Source of the DNA: Synergistaceae bacterium | Lineage (GTDB): Bacteria; Synergistota; Synergistia; Synergistales; Synergistaceae | DNA: 56,946 nt | Direction of reading: 5' to 3' | NCBI GenBank assembly: GCA_031268885.1 | Contig: JAIRWR010000076.1 | Span: forward strand, 1-56,946 | In this document: positions 34,498-43,306 of the stretch, piece by piece | How the letters are laid out: every line of letters begins with the position of its first letter | How positions within the stretch are numbered: position 1 is the stretch's first letter | Program-made: the position numbers and the translations under genes | Notes under the pieces: generated by a model | The model's database searches: none | What the model was told of the DNA's origin: nothing | Seen by the model: only the letters and a program-made list of their open reading frames with translations

Positions 34498-36045
34498 TTA
34501 CAGATCGGCGGGCTTTTTCTTTGCTATAACGGGCTCGCCGTCTTTGCCGCTCCACGCTATGCCGATGCCCATGTATGTCATGATTATAGCCACTACCGGG
34601 TTGAGGTAGTTCAGGAAAGCGTATGGGAGGTACTGAACAGTCGGAACTCCGAGCGTGGTGCTTTGATACGCGCCGCATGTGTTCCATGGCACGAGAGCCG
34701 ACGTGAGGGTACCGACGTCCTCAAGCGTCCGTGACAGCATGCGAGGGTGAAGTCCCTGGTCGTCGAATGTTTTCTTGAACATGCGGCCTGGGAGAACGAG
34801 CGCGATATACTGGTCAGAGGCGATAGCGTTCGTGGCGATGCAAGCGATCGTCACAGCAACCACACATCCGCCTACGGTGCGTACCCTCTTCATCATAACT
34901 TCAAGCAGCGACTTTAGATAGCCGCACTTGTCCAGCACGCCGCCGAATAACAGCGCGCAGAGGATGAGGGCGACCGTCCATGTCATCGAAAGCAGTCCAC
35001 CCCTCGCCAAGAGCTCGTTTAAGACCGCCGCGGCGTTAAGAATGGATTCAGATGAGAAGGAAGCAAGGCCATGCTCACCCATTAGTTGCGTTAAAGCGGG
35101 CAGATCTTCAGCGAGTTCCGCCAATTTGGCCGGCAGAACTGGAACGTAGCCGTTCTGCATCACGTCAAGAAGCACTCCGAACGTACTTCCCTGGAAGACG
35201 GCGAGTAACATGCCAGCGAGCACTCCGCTGAAAATGCTCGGCAACGCCGGTTTGCCGGAAGCCGCCAGCGCGATAACGATGATCGGCGGGATGAGACCTA
35301 TCGGGGAGATGGAAAACTCTACTTTCATCAGTTCCTGAATAGCCCGCACCTTTTCGGTGTCGAATGAACCGGACGAATATCCCATCCCCATAACGCCGGC
35401 TAACACTAAGACTATGCAATAAGTAGGCCCGGTCGTCCAGACCATTGCCCTTATATGCTGGAAGAGATCCGTCCCTGCCATTGCGGGCGCAAGGTTTGTG
35501 GTGTCTGAAAGCGGGGACATCTTATCTCCGAAATAAGCGCCCGAGACTATAAAACCCGCCGCTACCGGATCCGGCACACCCAGCCCTGCCGAGATCCCCA
35601 TCAGCGCGATGCCGACTGTCCCGGACGTTCCCCAGGAGGTTCCAGTAGAGAGGGAGACGATGCTGCATATCAAAAGTGTCGCTATCAGGAAGATGCTGGG
35701 CTTCAGGATCGCGAGCCCATAGTAGATCATCGTCTGCACGACCCCGCTTAGGAGCCAGGTTCCTATCAGAATCCCGACAGTGAGGAGTATAAGGACCGCC
35801 TGCATCCCCATAAGTATTGAGGCAAGCACCCCCTCTTCGATCACCTTCCAGGGATATTTCAGAATGAACATAGCCACCGCCGATGCTACCGCTCCGGATA
35901 ACACGAGCGGTATATGCACGTCAGTCTCCCAGTATCTCACCGCCAGCGCGATCAACGTTGCCGCGAACACAATGACGATAAGCGTTTCAATCAGAGTTGG
36001 ATCGCGACCGACTTTTACTTCCTCGTTTTCTTCGTTGCTCATCAT
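34498..36045 (-). CDS. nhaC: Na+/H+ antiporter, NhaC family
   Basis: A 515-residue membrane protein with about 11-12 hydrophobic helices. NhaC signatures are present: STGTSWGTSGTVGIALMG, GAYFGDKMSPLSDTTNLAPA (20 residues) and the C-terminal SDQYIALVLPGRMF and LVPWNTCGAY. It exchanges Na+ for H+ across the inner membrane, fitting the Na+-type V/A-ATPase in the same window. AAGGAGG precedes two consecutive ATG codons. Upstream lies a consensus promoter followed by an unusually long structured leader. Confidence 0.95.
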   Translation of the reverse strand: MMSNEENEEVKVGRDPTLIETLIVIVFAATLIALAVRYWETDVHIPLVLSGAVASAVAMFILKYPWKVIEEGVLASILMGMQAVLILLTVGILIGTWLLSGVVQTMIYYGLAILKPSIFLIATLLICSIVSLSTGTSWGTSGTVGIALMGISAGLGVPDPVAAGFIVSGAYFGDKMSPLSDTTNLAPAMAGTDLFQHIRAMVWTTGPTYCIVLVLAGVMGMGYSSGSFDTEKVRAIQELMKVEFSISPIGLIPPIIVIALAASGKPALPSIFSGVLAGMLLAVFQGSTFGVLLDVMQNGYVPVLPAKLAELAEDLPALTQLMGEHGLASFSSESILNAAAVLNELLARGGLLSMTWTVALILCALLFGGVLDKCGYLKSLLEVMMKRVRTVGGCVVAVTIACIATNAIASDQYIALVLPGRMFKKTFDDQGLHPRMLSRTLEDVGTLTSALVPWNTCGAYQSTTLGVPTVQYLPYAFLNYLNPVVAIIMTYMGIGIAWSGKDGEPVIAKKKPADL

Positions 36046-36256
36046 TTTTTCCTCCTTCGTACAAATGAGTATGATGGACGCGGATACAAGACTTCTTCCC
36101 TGTTCTCAGTTAGGCCTCCTTTCATTACAAAAAATAAACATCTAGAAATGGGAACTTCACGGACTATATGCCGCGGATAAAATCAACACAAATGATTCCC
36201 ATGGGTTAATTCTAAAGTCGAGCTTGCATTTTAATTATTGCGTTTACGATGATTGA

Positions 36257-36406
36257 CAAGAACGGAAAAACCGACAGGACAGACACATCAGAACCGCTTA
36301 ACGCATAGTATGACCGACCTCGCAAGTTTTACGCTTAAAACGGACATACTAATGACAGTAATGCTTCATAACGCCTGATGTGTTTGCCCTGTCAGGGCCG
36401 ACACAT
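36257..36406 (-). ncRNA. Structured leader RNA upstream of nhaC (candidate riboswitch or attenuator)
   Basis: On the minus strand 36375-36393 and 36273-36291 form a 19-position long-range stem: 17 Watson-Crick pairs, one G-U and one mismatch, extendable by two pairs. The 83-nt interior folds further (AGTATG/CATACT with GCAT/ATGC, and GTTTTA-AGCG-TAAAAC). UUUUU follows directly on the nhaC side. The 5' arm can instead form a local hairpin (36378-36406: ATGTGT/ACACAT and GCCCT/AGGGC). The two states exclude each other, as in a terminator/antiterminator switch. It matches no family I can name. The ligand, if any, is unknown. Confidence 0.5.
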
Positions 36407-36492
36407 AAAAAAAGACTCCAAAGTTCTGAATTTATGAGATTCTGCCCTTTCATCCTAAATGGTGAAAGTTTAGTTTTTTACGATGTGATTAC

Positions 36493-36522
36493 ATTATAGG
36501 ATGATGTAGCCCCCATTGTCAA
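36493..36522 (-). promoter_or_regulatory. Consensus promoter of nhaC
   Basis: On the minus strand TTGACA (36517-36522), 18 bp and TATAAT (36493-36498): both hexamers are perfect. Transcription from about 36486 would give a leader near 440 nt before the nhaC ATG. Confidence 0.75.
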
Positions 36523-36581
36523 GACTGCTGTCAGTCTCTTGAAACCACAGCCCTCAAATAGTTAATTACGCCGGTCTGCCT

Positions 36582-37049
36582 TCACTTGTTCTTCAGCGTG
36601 TCCACTTCCGTATCCGGTATCATCTCCTCTATGACGTCTCTGACATTGTTATCCTGGCTTCGCGAAAAAGGCACTCTCCAACCCATAAATCCAACCTCAA
36701 AAAACGCGATCATATTTTTCCCTTTGTATGCTAGCGTCACGTGCTTCACGTCTTTCCATGAGAGGATCGTGCGGATCATCCTCCCCCAGCAGTATGTTTC
36801 CCGGACAATCCCCACGTCTGAAAGATATAATTTTCTTCTGATTCCAGCGCCGATTACGCAGACAGCCCCGAGCCCGGCGGAATAAAAAGAATTCGCGGAA
36901 AAGCCATCCTTTGCAAAAAGCGAATACGCGCTATAAAAAAGAGCCAGGCCAACCGCGATTGCCGCCGCGGACATCCACTTCGGCATCGGCTTGCTCACAG
37001 ACGAATCGCAAATGATTTTTAATTTTTCCACGGTAACCCAGCCTTTCAT
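36582..37049 (-). CDS. Hypothetical membrane protein, PH-like cytosolic domain
   Basis: I do not recognise a named family. The 155 residues show two hydrophobic helices (about 25-45 and 52-68). A C-terminal beta-rich domain (RKLYLSDVGIVRET, ILSWKDVKHVTLAYKGKN, IAFFEVGFMGWRVPF) resembles bacterial PH-type domains. The start at 37049 lies a little before a GTG. Upstream and downstream stretches are gene-free, so it is probably monocistronic. Between it and the aldo/keto reductase gene (37050-37355) I see no feature. Confidence 0.65.
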   Translation of the reverse strand: MKGWVTVEKLKIICDSSVSKPMPKWMSAAAIAVGLALFYSAYSLFAKDGFSANSFYSAGLGAVCVIGAGIRRKLYLSDVGIVRETYCWGRMIRTILSWKDVKHVTLAYKGKNMIAFFEVGFMGWRVPFSRSQDNNVRDVIEEMIPDTEVDTLKNK

Positions 37050-37355
37050 CGCGAATTTAGTAATTTAATTCTAACAATTTCAATCTCAACCTTCAGCTCC
37101 AACTCAATAAAAACAAAGTCCCCGTCGGCCTGTCGCTAGAACAGGTGTTAAGTTATGTCAGCGAGAACCCAAAACTTTCACCGGCGAGATAAGATTATTA
37201 TGAAGCAAATAAGCGAAAATTTCCAGTTCATCATCAACTCCCCAAATCTCCAGCCCGGCCGGTCAAAACATGTTCTGTACGTGGTAATAATGGGCATCAG
37301 CGAGAATTCATACGTGGACATTTATCGAGGACTAATGATACTAATGATACGCGTG

Positions 37356-37384
37356 TTGCGTTTTTTGATGTTTTGTCTTATACT
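37356..37384 (+). promoter_or_regulatory. Promoter placing transcription start at the aldo/keto reductase ATG
   Basis: TTGCGT (37356-37361), 17 bp and TATACT (37379-37384). The predicted start, seven bases past the -10, is the A of the ATG at 37391. No ribosome site exists upstream of that ATG, consistent with a leaderless mRNA. Confidence 0.5.
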
Positions 37385-37390
37385 TTTGTC

Positions 37391-38422
37391 ATGGAAAGAA
37401 TACGTTTTGGAAAGACTGGTCTTATGGCGAGCAGGGTTGCGTTCGGCGGAATCCCGATTATGCGTCTGTCTAAGGCGGATGCTGTTTCTGTTGTGCGCGG
37501 CGTTATCGGCCTGGGCGTTAATTTTATCGATACGGCAAACGCTTACGGTGACAGCGAGGAAAAGATCGGTGAAGCAATCAGTGGAATCAAACGGGAAGAT
37601 CTAATTATCGCGTCAAAGTCAACCGCTAATGACAAAAAAACTTTTTGGGAGCATCTGAATTTATGTCTTGATCGACTGAGGACCGATTATATTGATATTT
37701 ATCAGATGCATCATGTATCGAGTGTGGAGAGACGAGATGCCGTATTTGCTCCGGGAGGCGCTTTCGAGGGGCTTACCGAGGCTGTAAGAGCGGGTAAGGT
37801 GCGATTTCCAGCATTTTCCAGCCATAGTATTCCTCTGGCGATGGAAATGATGAAGACGGGGAATTTCGCCGTTGTGCAGCTTCCCTTTAATTTTGTGGAT
37901 ACTGCCGCTTGCGAGGAGGCCATCCCCCTTGCCAAAGAGCTTGATATGGGTTTTATCGGAATGAAACCATTCGGTGGCGGTCTCTTGGAGGATGCCGGCA
38001 TAGCGATTCGCTATGTGCTCCAGTTCGACGGTGTTGTTCCCGATCCCGGGATAGAAAGACTGTCGGAGATGCAAGAGATTGTGTCGATTGCGGAGGGAGA
38101 GAGGGAGCTCTCCGAGGAGGACAAAAAGACCATTGACGCTCTCAGGCGGGAATTGGGCGCTCATTGGTGCCATAGGTGCGATTATTGTCAGCCCTGTCCG
38201 CAGGGTATAGGGATCAGTTCGGTGCTGACTGTGGAGAGCCTTATAAAGCGTATGCCCTTTAAGAGGGCATTCATGATGGCAAGCGATAGTATGGAGAAAT
38301 CTCGAACTTGCCTCGAATGCGGCGTCTGCGTAAGTCGTTGTCCCTATAAACTCCCCATTCCCGAGTTACTCAAGAACAAAATAGCGTTATGGGAGAGGGT
38401 TGTTGCCGAAAATACAGTGTAG
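37391..38422 (+). CDS. Aldo/keto reductase with C-terminal ferredoxin-like 4Fe-4S domain
   Basis: 343 residues from the ATG at 37391, where family homology begins (MERIRFGKTGLMASRVAFGG, 20 residues). The TIM-barrel shows DTANAYGDSEEKIG (catalytic Asp/Tyr), ASKS (catalytic lysine), QMHH and MKPFGGG. The C-terminus has CHRCDYCQPCPQGI and CLECGVCVSRCPYKLPI, ligands for iron-sulfur clusters. Such fused reductases are common in anaerobes and may take electrons from clusters; the substrate is unknown. A strong terminator follows. Confidence 0.92.
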   Translation: MERIRFGKTGLMASRVAFGGIPIMRLSKADAVSVVRGVIGLGVNFIDTANAYGDSEEKIGEAISGIKREDLIIASKSTANDKKTFWEHLNLCLDRLRTDYIDIYQMHHVSSVERRDAVFAPGGAFEGLTEAVRAGKVRFPAFSSHSIPLAMEMMKTGNFAVVQLPFNFVDTAACEEAIPLAKELDMGFIGMKPFGGGLLEDAGIAIRYVLQFDGVVPDPGIERLSEMQEIVSIAEGERELSEEDKKTIDALRRELGAHWCHRCDYCQPCPQGIGISSVLTVESLIKRMPFKRAFMMASDSMEKSRTCLECGVCVSRCPYKLPIPELLKNKIALWERVVAENTV

Positions 38423-38460
38423 ATATAGCCGGACTGCCCCCGGTTCTGTCTGGAGATCTT

Positions 38461-38508
38461 CCGCCACGCGTACCGCAACTAATTCCCAGACGCGTGGCGG
38501 TTGTTTTT
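38461..38508 (+). terminator. Intrinsic terminator of the aldo/keto reductase gene
   Basis: A perfect 11-bp GC-rich stem (CCGCCACGCGT/ACGCGTGGCGG) with an 18-nt loop is followed by TTGTTTTTG. Confidence 0.92.
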
Positions 38509-38565
38509 GATTGTCTTTACGCGAACACAGCGCTAACCTCTGTTCGATATAGTGTTTGTTGTCCC

Positions 38566-39381
38566 TCAAGCCTCCTCCATCTTAATCCTTTCCGCCATTA
38601 TATCCGGAGTCATAGCGCTTATCGCGTCGATTATCGCGACCCTCAGGCTGCCTGTCCCGATATGCCCCGCACGGTCGAACGCGATCTCCCCGGCTATCCC
38701 CATGCACGCTACGCCGCAGACCGCCGCGTCGAACGCGGAGGTCCCGTTCGAGCAGAACGACGCGACGAGGGAGTCGCACATGCAGCCCGTCCCAGTCACG
38801 AGGCGAAGCGACTGATGACCGTTGTGGATGAGCGCCGAGTGATCCTTGTATGAAATGACGTCCGTCTCGCCCGTAACCGCGACAACGCAGTCATAACGCG
38901 TTGACATTCTACTGGCCGCCTCTATTATCTGACCGAGGTCGTTGTAATAGCTGGATACGTCGATCTTGATTTTCGGGTTGGGCCTTTCCAGAAGATGGAG
39001 CATTTCAGACGCGTTGCATCTTATAACCGAGCACTTTATATCCTTTAATATCTCATCGGCCGATCTCTTGCGGAAGGAGGAAGCTCCTACGCCGACCGGA
39101 TCGAATACCACTGGTATTTCAAGGCCTTTGGCGACTATCCCCGAGAGGATCATTGCCTGAATCCTCTCTTTGCTCGGCGTTCCCATGTTCAGCACAAGAG
39201 CATCCGAGCGCGACGTCACGAAGGACGCTTCGAACTTGTAATCAGCCATTATAGGGATGGCGCCTACCGCCAGAGTGACGTTGGCGCAGTCGTTGGCGGT
39301 CACGTAGTTTGTAATGTGATGAACTACAGGATTCATCGAACGAACCTTCCCGAGTATATCTCCAAAATCTGGCTGATTCAT
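38566..39381 (-). CDS. thiM: Hydroxyethylthiazole kinase
   Basis: A 271-residue ThiM. It begins with a typical VRSMNPVVHHITNYVTANDCAN (split at 20), followed by VFDPVGVGAS, IRCNASEM and the ATP-site VTGTGCMCDSL. It phosphorylates the thiazole alcohol for thiamine salvage. It overlaps thiD by 4 bp. No thiE is next to the pair. Confidence 0.96.
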   Translation of the reverse strand: MNQPDFGDILGKVRSMNPVVHHITNYVTANDCANVTLAVGAIPIMADYKFEASFVTSRSDALVLNMGTPSKERIQAMILSGIVAKGLEIPVVFDPVGVGASSFRKRSADEILKDIKCSVIRCNASEMLHLLERPNPKIKIDVSSYYNDLGQIIEAASRMSTRYDCVVAVTGETDVISYKDHSALIHNGHQSLRLVTGTGCMCDSLVASFCSNGTSAFDAAVCGVACMGIAGEIAFDRAGHIGTGSLRVAIIDAISAMTPDIMAERIKMEEA

Positions 39382-40193
39382 GGCTGATCGCGGTTCTCCT
39401 CAAGGCCTTGCCTGTAAAGATCGTAGAAGTGATGCGTGGGGCCGTTTCCACTGCCTATTGGGAGCGAGTGGGCAATCGCTGTCGTAACGTAATCCTTGGC
39501 CCTTCCAACCGCGTCCTTGATCGCCATGCCGAGCGCCAGGTTAGAGGCAATGGCGGAGGAATAGGTGCATCCAGTTCCATGGGTATTCTTCGTGTCGATC
39601 CGCTCCGAGTTGTACTCGAAGAAACGCTTGCCGTCAAAGAGGATATCCAGGGCGCTCCCCCGCAGGTGTCCGCCCTTTATCAGAACATAACGGCATCCCA
39701 TGCCGTATATGACCTCCGCGGCTCTTCTCATGCCGTCCGTTCCGGAGATATCCACTCCGGCAATCTCGCTGGCTTCCGGCAGATTTGGAGTCAGCACGTC
39801 GGCAAGGGGTATTATCTCAGTTGTCAGGACGGATATCGACCCGGGAGTCATCAGCGGAGAACCGTTCTTGGCGTACATGACAGGGTCTATCACCACATTC
39901 GGAGGCCTGTATTCCCTAAGTTTGCGAGCCACAGCCCTCATGCAGCTAGGACCGGACAGCATCCCGACCTTCACCGCGTCGGTTCCGATGTCCTCGAAGA
40001 CTGCGTCTATCTGCTTTTCTATCATGTCTGGGGTCACGTCCTGAATGTCAATGACGCGGACCGTATTCTCCGCCACCACGGAGACTATGACGCTCATGCC
40101 GAACACGCCATGCGCGGAAAAAGTCTTTATGTCCGCCTGAATGCCGGCTCCTCCACTGCAATCGGAACCCGCGATACTCAAAACTTTTTTCAA
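39378..40193 (-). CDS. thiD: Hydroxymethylpyrimidine/phosphomethylpyrimidine kinase
   Basis: A 271-residue ThiD. Motifs: SIAGSDCSGGAGIQADIKTF (20 residues, substrate and phosphate loop), VIDPVMYAKNG, LTPNLPEASEIAG and the anion hole THGTGCTYSSAIA. It makes HMP-PP for thiamine. The start is TTG with a GAAGGAAG-like site. A search of the 190 bp upstream found no CTGAGA core of a TPP riboswitch. Confidence 0.96.
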   Translation of the reverse strand: MKKVLSIAGSDCSGGAGIQADIKTFSAHGVFGMSVIVSVVAENTVRVIDIQDVTPDMIEKQIDAVFEDIGTDAVKVGMLSGPSCMRAVARKLREYRPPNVVIDPVMYAKNGSPLMTPGSISVLTTEIIPLADVLTPNLPEASEIAGVDISGTDGMRRAAEVIYGMGCRYVLIKGGHLRGSALDILFDGKRFFEYNSERIDTKNTHGTGCTYSSAIASNLALGMAIKDAVGRAKDYVTTAIAHSLPIGSGNGPTHHFYDLYRQGLEENRDQP

Positions 40194-40292
40194 TCCCTAT
40201 CTTCCTTCCCTCTTTAGGTGTTATGTGACGCGCCAGTTACATATATTATATACGTCTTTTACAAGACTCGCGGCTATTACTGTCATAGTCGT

Positions 40293-40320
40293 TTGACTTG
40301 AGTTTTTTATGATGTAAAAT
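40293..40320 (+). promoter_or_regulatory. Promoter of the V/A-ATPase operon
   Basis: TTGACT (40293-40298), 16 bp and TAAAAT (40315-40320), about 58 nt before the first start codon. It is the only good plus-strand promoter in the thiD-ATPase gap. Confidence 0.6.
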
Positions 40321-40384
40321 CAACAAAGTCGTTTTCGCGGCCACCGCGCGGAACGCTATTTTTTTCAGAAGGGAGGTGGCGTGA

Positions 40385-40711
40385 TTGGCTCAAAGCATGG
40401 CTGACGAGATCAGAATCAAGGAGGCCGACGCAAGAGAGATAGTGACGCGCGCGAAGACCGAGGCGGCTCGTATCGTGGCTGCGGCCAGGACCGAAGCAGA
40501 ACAGTCCGTCAAGGAAGCTCGCCAGAAGTCTCACAGGTACTTTCGAGATCAGGTTAAGGCGGCCGAAGCGGAGGCCGAGGCGGAAGCCGTCAAGACTGTC
40601 GAGGCCGGACGCGGAGAGACGGAGCGATTCTATGAAGGCAACAAGCCCAAAGTTTCAAACGTGGCTGAATGGCTGATAAAAGAGGTGATGTCTACCTATG
40701 GCAATAGCTGA
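40385..40711 (+). CDS. V/A-type ATPase stalk subunit G/H-like
   Basis: A 108-residue almost fully helical protein with long heptad runs rich in A, E, K and R (AREIVTRAKTEAARIVAAA), as in the peripheral-stalk H/G subunit that pairs with subunit E. The start is TTG with GGGAGGTG 8 nt upstream; an ATG four codons in is possible. It is the first gene of the operon and overlaps subunit I by 14 bp. Confidence 0.85.
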   Translation: MAQSMADEIRIKEADAREIVTRAKTEAARIVAAARTEAEQSVKEARQKSHRYFRDQVKAAEAEAEAEAVKTVEAGRGETERFYEGNKPKVSNVAEWLIKEVMSTYGNS

Positions 40712-42695
40712 GATGCAAAAAGCTCGAATCGCGATTCACAAGTCGATCTCAGACGAACTCCTGAAAGAGATCCAGAGACTCGGCTGTTGTCAGTTCATCG
40801 CGCAGACGAGTGATTCGGCGAATGAGAGAGACGCCGCGGCAATGAGGTCGAGGCTTAGGCATATAGACGACCTCCTCGGAGAGGTGAGGTTTGCGTCCCG
40901 CTTCATCGAACCGTACGCGGCGAAAAAGACTGGCGGCATCGCGAAGGCACTGGGGGACTGTGAGGAGTTTTCGCTCGAACAGCTCTCCGAACTCGCGGCT
41001 GAGGAGTCGTTTATGGCGTTGGCGGCAAAGCTCAGGGATCTCGAAAAACGTCTCTCCGACGCGAAGTCGGGATCGTCACGCGTCGCTGGATTGAGGGCCG
41101 CGCTTCAGCCGCTCGCCGGTCTGCCCTATTCGCTTGATTTCTACAGCAAGGGGACTGACCGCCTGCAGGGCTCTCTCTTCTCGGTTCCGGCAGTTCACGC
41201 GGAGGAATTTCGAAGGGCGCAGAGCGGCGTCCTCGGCGATATGGCGGAGATATACTCGCTGCCGCTGGGGGAGAAGGACTCGTCACAGCTATTCTCCGTG
41301 ATCTGCCCGAGGGAGATGGGGGAGGCGGTTTCGGGCGAGGCCATGAAGTTTCAGGCCGCAAAGGTTGATGTCCCTCCGAATATATGCCGTACCGCGCGTG
41401 AAGAGCTTGGAAAACTCTCCGCCGAGAGCACGGAGTACAGTTCGGAGGAAGCGTCCGTCATCGAGGAGATAACGGAGTCGGCGGACGATGTATACAGGAC
41501 TTGCCAGTACTGCGGTGATTATTGGGGAATAGAGAAGGCGAGGATCGAGTCGCTGATCAGCGGTGAACAGACCGAGCGGATACTAGTCATGACCTTCTGG
41601 ATACCTAAGTCCAAACTAAACGAGTTCGACAATATAGCGTCCCGATACTCCGATCTCGTCGAAGTTGTCCCCGAAGAACCGGGGGAGGGAGAGACTCCGC
41701 CCACCCTGCTTCGCAATAAGGGCATGTCGGTGCCGGTCGAACCGCTCATTGAGATGTATGGAACTCCTACATACGGCGGAATTGATCCGACTGCCATCGT
41801 GGCCCCGTTCTTCTACGCATTCTTCGGGATCTGCTTTGGAGACGCCGGATACGGTCTCCTCATAGCCGCGCTTCTCACTGCGGTCTTGATGAAAAAGAAG
41901 GTGACCGGAACGCTTCGGAAGTTCTTTCATATTCTGATAATCGGCAATGTCTGCGCGCTTGCGTTTGGAGTGCTCACTTTTTCGTGGTTCGGGGACAGCA
42001 TAACGGCTTTCTCGTTCCTCGGATTTTTGAAACCGCTCCAGAAACTACAGATATTAGATCCGATGAACGACCCCACGACGATGCTCTTTGTGTCGCTGGC
42101 ATTCGGTTTTATCCAGATAATGGCGGGGCTTTTCATCGCGCTGAGGGAGAACCTGAAAAAGGGCGATAAGATGGCGGCCTTTGCCGACCAGGGAGGATGG
42201 ATCGTCTTTCTGTGCGGATTGGTTCTCTCCGGGCTCTCCTCGTCCGGAGCCGTACCGCTGCCGACCGGACTCTGTACGGCGATCGCGGTCGTCGGGGCGT
42301 TGATACTGATCTTCACTCAGGGCAGGTCGAAGGAGAGCTTTGCCGGCAAGGCCTTCTCCGGCGTGATAAGCCTCTACAACGTGACGAGTTATCTGGGCGA
42401 CCTTCTGAGCTATAGCAGGCTGCTCGCGCTCGGGCTCGGCTCCGCCGCCGTCGGGATGGTGATAAACATGCTGGCGAACCTCGTCTCGGACGGCCTTCCC
42501 ACGATAGGCTGGATCATTGGGCTCCTGATCTTCCTCGTCGGGCATGTGTTCAGCATAGCCGTGAACCTCCTAGGCGCGTTCGTGCACTCGCTCAGGCTCC
42601 AATACGTCGAGTTCTTCAGTAAATTCTACGAGGCATCCGGAGAGGAGTACTCGCCGCTCTCACTTTCGACTCAGTATGTGAGATTGAAGGAGTAG
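40698..42695 (+). CDS. ntpI: V/A-type ATPase subunit I (a)
   Basis: 665 residues: a cytosolic N-terminal half with coiled coils (about 1-350) followed by about seven membrane helices. The essential C-terminal arginine lies in LLSYSRLLALGLGSAAVGM, facing the rotor ring in the ion path. Family motif FGICFGDAGYGLL is present. It forms the stator half-channel for Na+ or H+. Length is normal. Confidence 0.96.
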   Translation: MAIAEMQKARIAIHKSISDELLKEIQRLGCCQFIAQTSDSANERDAAAMRSRLRHIDDLLGEVRFASRFIEPYAAKKTGGIAKALGDCEEFSLEQLSELAAEESFMALAAKLRDLEKRLSDAKSGSSRVAGLRAALQPLAGLPYSLDFYSKGTDRLQGSLFSVPAVHAEEFRRAQSGVLGDMAEIYSLPLGEKDSSQLFSVICPREMGEAVSGEAMKFQAAKVDVPPNICRTAREELGKLSAESTEYSSEEASVIEEITESADDVYRTCQYCGDYWGIEKARIESLISGEQTERILVMTFWIPKSKLNEFDNIASRYSDLVEVVPEEPGEGETPPTLLRNKGMSVPVEPLIEMYGTPTYGGIDPTAIVAPFFYAFFGICFGDAGYGLLIAALLTAVLMKKKVTGTLRKFFHILIIGNVCALAFGVLTFSWFGDSITAFSFLGFLKPLQKLQILDPMNDPTTMLFVSLAFGFIQIMAGLFIALRENLKKGDKMAAFADQGGWIVFLCGLVLSGLSSSGAVPLPTGLCTAIAVVGALILIFTQGRSKESFAGKAFSGVISLYNVTSYLGDLLSYSRLLALGLGSAAVGMVINMLANLVSDGLPTIGWIIGLLIFLVGHVFSIAVNLLGAFVHSLRLQYVEFFSKFYEASGEEYSPLSLSTQYVRLKE

Positions 42696-42780
42696 ATACG
42701 GCATATCAACGCAATGGCAAGAAAAAAGTTTTATTGCTCATAAAATTATGAATAGCGCTTTAAGGAGGCGTGATTGAACT

Positions 42781-43281
42781 ATGGAAAATATTATCGAGAC
42801 AATGGCTGAACAGCTTGGAGCGGCTCTGGTCATCCTCGGGGCAGCTCTGTCGGTGGGCTTTGCCGGATCGGGTTCCGCCTGGGGCATAGGCATAGCTAAC
42901 GAGGCGGCCGCCGGCATAATGACCGAGGACCCGAAGAAGTTCGGATACGCGCTGGTACTTCTCGCGCTCCCCGGCACCCAGGGGATCTACGGCCTGCTCG
43001 TCGCCTTCATAGCAATGTCCAAGGCCGGCCTGCTCGGCGCTGGCGGAGTGACTGTCACAATATGGCAGGGACTGGCCATCGGCTGCGCGTGTCTCCCTAT
43101 AGCGATCGCCGGTTTTTACACAGCGATATGGCAGGGCAAGTCGTCGGCCGCATCCATCCTTCTCATCTCGAAACGTCCAGATCAGATAGGCAAGGCGGTC
43201 ATTCTTCCGGCCATGTGCGAAACCTACGCGGTGTTTGCGCTGCTGATGAGCATAATGATGCTGACGGGCATAAAAGTTTGA
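42781..43281 (+). CDS. ntpK: V/A-type ATPase rotor subunit K (c), Na+-site signature
   Basis: A 166-residue protein with four membrane helices, a tandem of two hairpins. Na+-binding ligands known from Enterococcus hirae NtpK are matched: L63-x-x-T66-Q67 in LALPGTQG, Q96 in TIWQG and E147 in AMCETYA. Only the second hairpin has the carboxylate, the V-type pattern. AAGGAGG lies 12 nt before the ATG. The 85 bp before it are AT-rich, which may boost translation of this high-copy subunit (inference). Confidence 0.95.
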   Translation: MENIIETMAEQLGAALVILGAALSVGFAGSGSAWGIGIANEAAAGIMTEDPKKFGYALVLLALPGTQGIYGLLVAFIAMSKAGLLGAGGVTVTIWQGLAIGCACLPIAIAGFYTAIWQGKSSAASILLISKRPDQIGKAVILPAMCETYAVFALLMSIMMLTGIKV

Positions 43282-43306
43282 CGCCTGGGAGGGGAGATAT
43301 GACGCC

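Noticed and set aside
36273-36393. Reading the nhaC leader inverted repeat as a MITE or integron attC site
   Set aside because: No target-site duplication or attC core sites were found, no other copy is in the window, and the promoter-leader-gene order fits cis regulation better.
36375-36400. A resemblance to the ACAGGGCAAAC start of c-di-GMP-I (GEMM) riboswitches in the nhaC leader
   Set aside because: The downstream GGACGCAAAGC block and the second helix of that class are absent, so the match is limited to about ten bases.
36465-36486. An AAAAAACTAA tail like that of preQ1-I riboswitches near the nhaC transcription start
   Set aside because: There is no preceding stem with a C-rich loop, and the position at the very 5' end of the RNA does not fit.
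37155-37604. A 149-residue plus-strand open frame upstream of and overlapping the aldo/keto reductase gene
   Set aside because: Its second half is the reductase gene read in another frame, and no ribosome site or family likeness supports it.
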